A stretch of DNA of 64,000 nt from Falciphora oryzae (lineage: Eukaryota; Ascomycota; Sordariomycetes; Magnaporthales; Magnaporthaceae), in contig JNVV01000001.1 of the NCBI GenBank assembly GCA_000733355.1, positions 856,578-920,577 of the forward strand. The letters run 5' to 3'. The position numbers and the translations under genes are program-made. The notes beneath the pieces were generated by a model. The model had not been told where the DNA came from. It was given only the letters and a program-made list of their open reading frames with translations, and did no database searches. Below are positions 53,106 through 62,174 of this stretch, one piece after another (the stretch's first letter is position 1; each line of letters starts with the position of its first letter).

Positions 53106-55844
53106 GGGCTTCGTTAGCAGGACCGCACGTTTTGTTGGAGGGACCGCAAATAGTGGATTTTTGCTAGGGCCACAGTGCCAACATCGCCAAACATGCACGC
53201 ATTCGGTACCTTTGCTAATTGCCAGCGATTTCCAGCCAATTTAATGCCTTTGCGAATAATTTTATAGATTTTGATATATAACCTGTAGTTTTTGATGCTT
53301 TTTGATTTTTTTTAGCCCGCATACAAATTAAAATTTTCTCTACCTATATAGGCCCTACTTTTTGCTTTTCGCACCAACGGCTAACGGCTACGGGCGACGG
53401 CCTACCGCTAATATAAACAACCCTACTTTTTATCCCTCCTTTATAAAGGGCGAGGCGGCCCTTCTGGCGTACGCGCATAAAAACGGCTACAATCTAGCCG
53501 TTAAAAAGCGCTTCCTACGAGGCGCCAAAAGCGAGGCTATTACGAAAGTTAATTACCGCTGTTCCAAAAGCCGGCCCAAATCCGCTGCAATCACCCAAAC
53601 CGCCGAGGCCACGTACGAGACCAAACGACGCAAAACCTCTTCCTAAATGACAGATTGCGGCTTTAAGGTTAACCTTTAACGCGTTTCCGGGCAGGGCTAA
53701 AAAATCGAGCCCGTTAAAGCGCGTAACGGCCAAAAGCTTACCTACAACCACCGCTTTACTACAGCAACTGCTTTTGCTTCGTTCCGGTAACGCAACCTAG
53801 CCTAATACAAAAACCGGATCGTTGCAAACTAAAAGGCGGGCACAAAGCCGTTACAAATTATAACCAACCTCCGAAAATTAGGCGAGGCCGTTAACTTTGG
53901 CTACCAAAACCTTAATAACTTCTTGCACGATTGCCGGCGCAAAAAGCTCAACGGACGCACGCCTATCTAGTGGCTTTATAAAATACCATTAAATAATATC
54001 AAATCCTATCAAATTGCTTGCTAATTTACTTATTTCCGATAGCAACTCGATAACCCAAATGCGTTTTTTTAGCGTAACCTTAGGAACGAAAACGGCCGGA
54101 TCCTTTGCCTATTTATCGCTCCAAAAACCTCCCTCCCTTTTTTCAAAGCCGCCCCCGACGTATTCGTTACCGATTGTACCTATAAAACCAACCGCTTTAA
54201 CCTACCCCTATTTAATTTTTATAGGATCTAACCTTTCCGGAAATCTTTTTCGATCGCCGCCGCGTTTATTAACGCCGAAAAAGAAGGCTAATATGCGTAG
54301 GCTTTGCAAACGCTACACGAATATTTATTAAAAAACAACGTGCCTTTCCTTAAATTGGTGGTTACAAACCGGGAGTTGGCGTTAATTAATGCTTTAAAGC
54401 GCTACGAGGATTTTAAGCGCGTTCCCTATCTGTTTTGCAAATAGCACGTTAATATGAACGTTTTAGCTAAAAGCAAGCGTTATTTCCTACCGGCTACGCG
54501 CTTCCCTAACGGTTCGATTAAGCGCAACGAAAAGTTTTCCGCGTTTTTTAAAAATTGGAACGCTTTATTAACTTTTAATAGCGAGGAAGTATTTGAAGAT
54601 CGCTTAAAAACGTTTATTAATAGCAAATACCTAACGGAAGCCGTAAATTACGCGGTAAAAACCTAGATCGACTTATAGAAAACCGTTTTTATTAATTGTT
54701 AGGTTAACTTCGTATTTTATTTTAGCTACCGTACAACCTCTATCGTTAAGTCGCTTTACGCCGGTATAAAAAGGTTTATTATAAACGCGGGCGGCGATTT
54801 GGCTACAGTTTTTCGTAAATTAACATTATATTAGCGCAACTAAATAGCGGATATCAAACTCGCACGCAACCAAGGGATAAATAAGGCGCCGTTCGGGCTT
54901 AACGAGCTATTTTACGGCTTTATCAAAAGCTAAATCGTGCTATAAGCGCTGCGGAAATGCGAGAAAAAGATCGCGGCCTTGCTAAAGCAACCTCGGCAAA
55001 GCTATTGGGACCTGGCACCTAATAAGCCTTGCATTTGTACTATTACGGCTTCCTACGGACTACCCTGCCGCCACGTCCTTTTCCATTATCTCGCTAATAA
55101 CGAGCCGCTTTCCGTCACCTAATTCGATCCGTATTAGCGTTGGAATTGGAAATTGATAACTTCGTACGTTTTAGGTCCTTAACGCCCCGTTGGACCGCTG
55201 GATCCAACCCCGATTCGAGGCAAAGGACGCCTTTAAGGGTTTATAGCCGCATATAACTCGACCAAACGCTTACCAAGCCTATACGAAATCGCCGAAAAAA
55301 ACGAGGTGCAAAAGGCGCAGCCGCCCCCTTCTACAGCGCCGGCCCGACTTTTAACGGGCCTTACCCGTAGCCGTAGCCGTCAGCCTGCCCGTAGCCGTAG
55401 CCGTACCCGTAGCCGTAAACCTTCCTCGTCACCGGATCCCCTCCGTAAAAAGGAAGGTACCTACGAGGCCGGCACCGCCAACCCACGACGATCTGCGCGC
55501 ATAATAACGAAATACGAATTTATAAATAACGAAAAGGAGGAAATTAACCTAATTCCCACTAAATTTAAGTGCAGATTCGATAAAAAAATGGCTAAAAAGG
55601 AAGCAGATACTCGGCAGGCCACATAGGAAATCCAGGAGTGCATTGTAGTCTTGGGGGTTTAATTAAACGTTGTGCGTTGAAATACGAGTTGTTGTTGTTA
55701 ATTACTTAATTGGCACAAGTCTGGCATTAATGCATTCGCAATTAGCGGCGATTTGGCAATGGTACCGAATGGAAAAGTGCTGCACTATGGGTTCTACTAT
55801 TTGCGGTCCCTCCAATAAAACGTACGGTCCTGCTAACGAAGCCC
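53106..55844 (+). mobile_element. Mutator-like DNA transposon (MULE), 2739 bp
   Basis: Terminal inverted repeats of about 49 bp with two mismatches (GGGCTTCGTTAGCAGGACCG at each end) and an 8-bp duplication CTTTAAAA (53,098-53,105 and 55,845-55,852). Subterminal CATTCGGTACC also recurs inverted. It encodes a MULE transposase with FAR1-like, MULE and SWIM regions. Confidence 0.9.
53345..55626 (+). pseudogene. MULE transposase, interrupted by stops
   Basis: Domains in order: FAR1-like zinc-binding region (53,362-53,690; EAALLAYAHKNGYNLAVKKR, then KRRKTSS and TDCGFKVNL); MULE catalytic region with VFVTDCTYKTNRFNLPLFN (first Asp kept, about 54,165) and VVTNRELALINALKRYEDF (second Asp changed to Asn, about 54,360), then NMNVLAKSKRYFLPA; a SWIM zinc finger CICTITASYGLPCRH (about 55,030-55,075); and a C-terminal Arg-Ser repeat tail from CGTAGC repeats (55,366-55,420). 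Stops are mainly at former Gln/Trp codons. The protein would act in the nucleus on its own inverted repeats. Confidence 0.88.
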
Positions 55845-55852
55845 CTTTAAAA

Positions 55853-56836
55853 AGCTCCTATAATAAATATTGGTTAGCTGCTTTAGGGTTAGAATTTAAG
55901 CAATTTTTACGCGCTGGAACTTTTAACTTCCTGCCAAAAGCTAAACTACCTAAAGGGCGGAGATTAATAACTTACCGACCGGTTTTTAAGCTCAAAAAAA
56001 ATAAAGAAAATCGCCCCCTAAAATATAAAGCCAGGCTGGTTGCTAAGGGTTTTTTGCAAATAAAAGGCTTGGATTTTATCGAAACCTTTGCCTCTATTAA
56101 TATACCGCCTACCTGGCGTATTTTGCTGGCCTTTGCTGTAGCAAAAGATTGGGAAATCGAACAAATCGATTTTATTGGGGCATTTCTAAACAGTAACCTT
56201 AACGTGAAGCTATACCTTAGTATTCCAAAAGGCTTTAAGAAGTGGTTAACTATTGCAACCCCCGAAATTAAAAAGCTCGCCAAGCATTTTGGCTTTAAAT
56301 TTTCGGAAAAATAGGTGATCCTGTTGAAAAGGGCACTATATGGTTTGAAACAGGGACCCCGTAAATGGCAGAACAAGCTAAAAACCCTACTTAAAAAGGA
56401 AGGTTTTACGCCTTTTGTTTCTAATCCAGCGGTTTACTTCAATGCAAAAACAAAGCATTTTATTATCACCTTTATGGACGATTGCTTGTTAATAGGGCCT
56501 AATATCAAATATATCCGGTCCCTGAAAAAGTCGTTAAACAAGGTGTATGCATTAGAAGACCGTGGGCCTGCCACCTATTTTTTAGGTGTTCAAATCATAA
56601 GGGATAGGCTTAAAAGGCTTCTTTGGATCCACCAAAGCCAGTATATCGATAAAATGCTAATAGCCTTCGGGTTGCAAAATTCTCGAAGTATAAGTATCCC
56701 TTTACAACCGGGTGTGCTAAACGATACTAGCGGATCGCTTGTAACCTCTGCTGAAGTTAAATTATTACAAAGGATTATAGGGACCGTTATATACCTAATG
56801 CTTTTAACCCGCCCGGATATCGGTTTTACTATTTAG
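55853..56836 (+). pseudogene. Copia-F reverse transcriptase, one stop
   Basis: Nearly intact: SSYNKYWLAALGLEFKQFLR, ITYRPVFKLKKNKENRPLKY, the A-motif EIEQIDFIGAFLNSNL (Asp kept), RALYGLKQGPRKW, and the catalytic FIITFMDDCLLIGPN (FMDD for the usual YVDD, about 56,470). TYFLGVQIIRD and LLTRPDIGFTI close the domain. A TAG at 56,312 splits it into two long frames and another stop follows at 56,837. Confidence 0.9.
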
Positions 56837-56989
56837 TAGATTTTACGCCACCTTACAGCGCCTACTAACACGCATATTAACGCTGCAAAGAACCTATTTA
56901 GGTATTTAGGTACAACCCGTCAAACAACTATCCGTTACGGGCACCTAAAGAAAGATATAACAAATCCGATACATGCACAAGTTGCAAGT

Positions 56990-57472
56990 AACTTGTTAAA
57001 ATTAGTTGGTTTTAGCGATAGCGATTATGCGGGGGATAAATCCACCTTAAAATCAATTTATGGCTATTTATTTTGCCTAATAGGTAATCCCATTAGTTAG
57101 AAGTGCAAAAGGGCTAGCACTATAGCCCTTAGCACTATTGAAGCTAAAACCGATGCTTTAGCGGAAACCCTTCGAAAGGCGAAATGGTTAAAATACTTAT
57201 TTACGGAGCTGCAAAGCCCTATTAAGGGACCTATTGCTATTTTTAGCGATAACACTAGTTCTATCGGAAATACGCACAACCCTACCATGCATGCAAGGAT
57301 TAAGTATACCCTGCTAAAGTTCCATTTCGTTAGGGAGGAAGTTAGCGTTAAAACAATTACGATACAGTACATCGATACCAAAAATATGCCCGCTAATGGG
57401 TTAACTAAGCCTTTAACCCCTCCAAAACACAAAGCTTTTTTAAAGCTAATGGGCTTACAAATCCCAACTTAA
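56990..57472 (+). pseudogene. Copia-F RNase H and C-terminus
   Basis: KLVGFSDSDYAGDKSTLKSI (about 57,000-57,060) is the first RNase H block, with STIEAKTDALAETL (usually SSTEAEY), IAIFSDNTSSI (third Asp) and ARIKYTLLKFHFVREEV (usually RTKHIDI-x-HHF-x-RE). It ends NMPANGLTKPL...FLKLMGLQIPT, stop at about 57,472, as Copia polyproteins do. Confidence 0.9.
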
Positions 57473-57606
57473 GTTTTTTCTTTAGTGCTTTTTTGGTTGG
57501 GCTTTTTTAATCAATCAATGCTAGTTACTGCATAGAAAATTTTCTTTACAACCTTAATTTCTTTTATCCCGTAGTTAGATTTTTCCTTTTTGCAAAGCAA
57601 ATAATT

Positions 57607-57618
57607 AAAAAGAGGGGG
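57607..57618 (+). other. Copia-F polypurine tract
   Basis: AAAAAGAGGGGG directly abutting the TG of the 3' LTR. Confidence 0.85.
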
Positions 57619-58243
57619 TGTTAAAAAAACTAATGTATTTAGCTAAGTTGGGTGTATAGGCCCAACCTACCCTATACTACCCTTTTTGGATTATCTACCC
57701 TGTATTGTTGTGGGGTTATGCACGGGAATAGCGGGCAGTGCTTATAGCGTGCTTAAAGGTAGCTTACAGCACCTATAGCACCTACTGGAAGCCTAAAAGC
57801 AGCCTGCAACCCCTGTGGGATACCTAAGCACCCAAATCAATCGTTGTAGGTCGCACTAACTCGCCTACCCTGCACATCTACCCTACACAAAATTGATTAG
57901 GAGTCAATTTGCACAAGTCAAAATTAGAGGCCTAACGCGGAAATAGGTTTGGTGGCCGTGGGTCGATTTTTTGGAAATCCCATACAAAATAATTTTTCGG
58001 AAAATCACTCGCGGCACCGGAAGCCCCCACGGCGGAAAACCCGCGGGATTAATGTCGGTGGGTATATAAAGGAAGCGATTGTTAGCGCCCCTCAACTGCA
58101 ATACAAGCCTATTCCACCCACTAAGCTTGGGGCCCCGACAACGCTATTTATAGCGCCTGTCAGGGCCCAATCCAACTAACCGAAACCCTGCTGGCCACTG
58201 TGACTGCGCTGCAAATCCCCGATTTGACCTCCGAATATTAACA
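57619..58243 (+). repeat. Copia-F 3' LTR, 625 bp
   Basis: TGTTAAAAAAAC...CCGAATATTAACA, same length as the 5' LTR with scattered transitions, then CGTCG. Confidence 0.95.
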
Positions 58244-58248
58244 CGTCG

Positions 58249-59164
58249 TTACCTTTAAAAGTGCGGCAATTTTAACTCGATGCCGCGTTTCGTACGCTGC
58301 GTGCGTTTTCGAAAATACCAAATTGGTATTTGTTTAAATTGCATTTAGCAAAGCTATAAAAATAGGTATGGATATGCTCGTACGGGAACTATTTTTCCCG
58401 GTTTATTTGTTACTAGCTTAAACCGTAGCGATAATAATAATAGTTCTGATAATGGTAATAGTAATCGTACGGTACAAAAACGTTTTTTTCCTTTAGCTTT
58501 GCTAATTCGGGTTTAAATCGTAAAATAATTATAATTAAAAATTGATCGTACGGTAATATTTTTTTTTTAAGTGTAAAATAAAGGAAAAGGGTTTTTATCG
58601 TACGTTATTTTATTAGGTTTTTTTTTTTTTTTTCGGAACTTAGGTCGGAAAAAATTGGAATTATGCGAAACCAAATACTGTATTTAACAAAAGAATTTTT
58701 TTTTTCCGTTAATTTTATTTTTTTACTTTTTTAATATAAGTTTTTACCTTAATCGTCGCACGATTTGTTAATATTAAAATTGCTAATGTTTCGTTCGTAT
58801 TTTTTTTATTAAAGCGTTAGTAAAGTTATTTCGTCCGTCGATTTAACGGATTTTAAAAATCTCCTTTCGTTTGTACGATTCCCGGAAAAATATAATATTA
58901 ATTATTAATTTTTTTTCCGTCGTATTACCTAATTTTACTAAATATTCGTATAATAATTTAAAATTTATGCAAATAATAGTTGGGATGCGTGCGATACTTA
59001 GGGTAGAAATAATCCGTTTTAATATGCTACTAAGTACGAAACCGCTATTAAAACCAATTATTATACCGTATAATTTGTTTGCTAGCACGCTTTTCGTTAT
59101 TCGTTTGCATTTAATAAATAACTAATGGAAAATGTTCCTTTAAATAAAAAATAAAATTTCCGTA
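58249..59164. other. Unassigned AT-rich sequence with CGTACG motifs (part 2)
   Basis: Continuation of 38,995-39,825. CGTACG occurs at 58,291, 58,379, 58,466, 58,547 and 58,599, mostly as ATCGTACG. Short frames (58,871-59,125 plus; 58,843-59,088 minus) overlap and show no family resemblance. Confidence 0.55.
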
Positions 59165-59594
59165 ACGTGGTTCACCACCGAGTCGCGCACTTCGAAATCA
59201 CGTGTTAAACGCGATTTTCAACACCCTTGCTAACTCGGCCAATTTAAGCTCAAATTTAACCAAATTTAAACAGGTTGTATTCAACTAAATAAGGAATTTA
59301 ATTTAATTTTCTTAGATTTTTATCATTACCCCTTTAGGGTTAGTTGCATATTTTACACAGTATATTACACAGTGTTTCGAACTAACCTTAAAGGGGGAAT
59401 AATAAAAATCCAAGAAAATTAAATTAAATTTACTACGTAGTTAAATATAACCTATTAAAATTTGGTTAAATTTGGGCTTAAATTGGCCGAGTTAGCAAGG
59501 GTACCGAAAATTGCGTTTAATATACAATTTCGTAGTGCGCGACTCGGTGGTTTGCGCGACTCGGTGGTTTGCGCGACTCGGTGGTGAACCACGT
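59165..59594. mobile_element. Foldback MITE M5
   Basis: 430 bp with TA duplications (59,163-59,164 and 59,595-59,596). Tip ACGTGGTTCA; iteron CCACCGAGTCGCGCA(AA/CT) once on the left and three times on the right. Near-identical inverted arms; core with GTTAGTTGC...CACAGTATATTACACAGTG...AACTAACC. Confidence 0.9.
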
Positions 59595-59596
59595 TA

Positions 59597-60366
59597 TAAT
59601 TTATTTCTTTTGTTAATACGATTAGGTAGCTAAATTATAATATTAGGTTTTTATTATTAGCAAATAATCAACTTGCAAAAATAAATAGCTTCGTACGAGC
59701 TAAATCTAAAAAAAAGTAGTTAAATCCTCGTTATAGGTTATTTATTTGCTATTAAAACCGTTAATTTAATTTATCGATATTTTTTTTATTTAGGTTATTT
59801 ATTTAGGCTATTATAAATAGGTCGTACGTTATTTTTAGTTAATAAATGGTTGTTATATATGCATTTCGTGCGCGTTAAGCAATATATTATTATATTACGT
59901 TTTCGGCCTTTAATTTTACCAATTAAAATTAATTAAATTATCCTTTTTGTACGACTGTAATATTTTTTTTTAAAGTTTAAATTTATATCCGTTAAATTCC
60001 AGGTAGTTATCGTACGAAAAAAAAGTTTTCGGTTTAGTTTAGAAATTTGTTTCGTGCAGCTTTTCCTTTCCAAATCCGAAAATGCTATTGTTATAAAGCT
60101 AAACGTATTATTTATTTGTATACCCGTAATGCCAAATTCCTATCGTTCGGTTGCTATAAATAATAAATAAAAGTCGTACGATAAAGTTTTTATTCCTAAT
60201 ATTTCGCGGTAGTAAAAATAGTAGGTTTTTTACTAATAAGTTCCAAATTTTGCCATTCCGTATAATAGCTTTTATATTTATAAAATGGAATCCGTTAGGT
60301 ATTTATAGCGGATTTTTTTAGCAATTTTGCGATAACTATTCCTACGAGCTTTTTTTTTAAATTGGA
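59597..60366. other. Unassigned AT-rich sequence with CGTACG motifs (part 3)
   Basis: CGTACG at 59,692, 59,823, 60,011 and 60,175, plus half-sites GTACGA. No gene recognised. Confidence 0.5.
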
Positions 60367-60368
60367 TA

Positions 60369-60798
60369 ACGTAGTTCACAAGCGAGTGCCACACACAAGC
60401 GAGTGCCACACTTGAAAATCCCATATTAAACGCGATTTTCGATACCCTCGCTAACTCGGGCAATATAAGCCCAAATTTAACCAAATTTAAACAGGTTATG
60501 TTTAATTAAATAAAAAAATTAATTTAATTTTCTTGGATTTTTATTATTACCCTTTTAGGGTTAGTTCGCAGCACTGTATAATACACTGTGTAAAATATGC
60601 AGATTAACCTAAAAGAGTAATAAGAAAAATCCAAGAAAATTAAATTAATTTTTTTATTTAATTAAATATAACCTGTCTAAATTTGGTTAAATTTGGGCTT
60701 ATATTGCCCGAGTTAGCAAGGGTATCGAAAATCGCGTTTAATATGGGATTTTCAAATGTGGCACTCGCTTGTGTGTGGCACTCGCTTGTGAACTACGT
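60369..60798. mobile_element. Foldback MITE M6
   Basis: 430 bp with TA duplications (60,367-60,368 and 60,799-60,800). Both tips carry the same variant, ACGTAGTTCA. Iterons CAAGCGAGTGCCACACA and CAAGCGAGTGCCACA(CT/TT), two at each end. Core contains CACTGTATAATACACTGTG. Most similar to M5 in the arms (AAATTTAACCAAATTTAAAC in both). Confidence 0.9.
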
Positions 60799-60800
60799 TA

Positions 60801-62172
60801 TAGGTTTAGGTAATGTTTTTTATTTCGTACGATGTTTCCAATTTTTCCATTAGGGTCGGGCCGATATTAAAAAATAAGCGCTAGCTTATCCGTTAAATAG
60901 TTGGAATTTAAATAAAAAGTTCCTCATTTTCGGAATCGTTAAACCTTTACGCAATTATCCTCGTTTTTTCGTACGGATAGTCCAAAATTTTCCTTTTTAT
61001 TTTTCGTATAAAGCGGGTATTTTATATCCGGAATCCGGCGTATTTATTTAGATCGTATTTGATAATTTTAATAGTATTTCGTGCGATAAGGTTATTAATT
61101 TTTACCGCGTTGGATTTTTCGAACGGTTTTCCTAATGTAGTAATTTTCTTTTCCGTACGAAATAATAGGGCTAGTTCCCAATTACCTTTTTTTTAGCAGT
61201 TAGGTATGCTATTAGCTTTGCGTTGTAATAGGTCGTACGTGCGAAGTTTATTCCGGGTGTTTAATGTTTGGTTGATTTCGACCTCCGTACGGATATTCCG
61301 TAATATTTTTATTGCTTTTTAAACTGTTTTTGCTTTTCGTATAATATTTAAAAACGAAGCGGAGTTTTAATTAATCCGGGGGTAAATACTAAAAACTAGT
61401 AAGGTTAGCACGAAGCCGTTAAATCCTATTATATCGTTTAATGCTTTAATTGCTATTTGCAATAATATTTCGTTATCCGTGCAATATTTAAATTCCTCCT
61501 TTAGGATATCGTACGCTTTTTTAAAAGGTTGATACGTTCGTTCGATTTTCCCGACAACCTAATAGGTTTTTATTAGCATTTTTTTTATACGACATTCCTA
61601 CCACCCTAATGTAATTGCGGAATACTTCCGACGAAAAATTCGTACTAAATTTGTGCGAAATGGTGTTTGGTGGCTTTTGGTAAGCAAAAATCCAGCATTT
61701 ACAAAAAGCGTTTTATACGTCCTAAATTGATAGTGATCGTACGAACGTCGCAATTTGGAAGGATGTTATTATATTAATAACGTATAATGCGTTTTTCCTT
61801 CCCAAATATACGATGTTAATAACGACTTCGTAATTAAATTTGCAATTGTTTTTAATCGAAAATTTAAACCGTTAAAAGGCCGGGTTATATGTTTAGCAAT
61901 GGTAACACATTTTGCTAATTTTTTCCAGGATTTTTTCTTTTACGTTAAAATATCCTGCTTTTTTTAAAAATCGATGGAGGTGTTTTGTACGAAAGTATCC
62001 GAACTTTCGATAAAGCTTCCTAAGTTTTTTTTTATTTAAAATGCTACTATTTCCACATTACCTACGTTAAAAAATGGGTGCTTTTATTTTTTAATTATTG
62101 GAATAGTTGTTCCGTTTTTTCGTACGATATTATCGTTAACGTTATTAAAATAACATTTTAATTTATCGGCGT
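60801..62172. other. Unassigned AT-rich sequence with CGTACG motifs (part 4)
   Basis: CGTACG at 60,826, 60,970, 61,154, 61,233, 61,285, 61,510, 61,738 and 62,121, often as TTCGTACGAT, with CGTGCG near 61,079. No reading frame longer than about 60 codons and no recognisable domain. Confidence 0.55.
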
Positions 62173-62174
62173 TA

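Larger units (their letters stand above)
39826..58243 (+). mobile_element. Copia-F: Ty1/Copia LTR retrotransposon, host to two nested elements
   Basis: Two 625-bp LTRs (39,826-40,450 and 57,619-58,243), perfect 5-bp duplication CGTCG (39,821-39,825 and 58,244-58,248), and the Copia order gag, protease, integrase, reverse transcriptase, RNase H. Removing Gypsy-E (with its duplication) and the Mutator-like element leaves about 7.4 kb. Its sequence is less RIPed than the LINEs: frames of 60-250 codons survive, with stops mainly at former Gln and Trp codons. Confidence 0.93.

Noticed and set aside
58871..59125. 84-codon plus-strand frame (and overlapping 81-codon minus frame)
   Set aside because: The two frames shadow each other in AT-rich DNA; no motif, no conserved start, no neighbour support.
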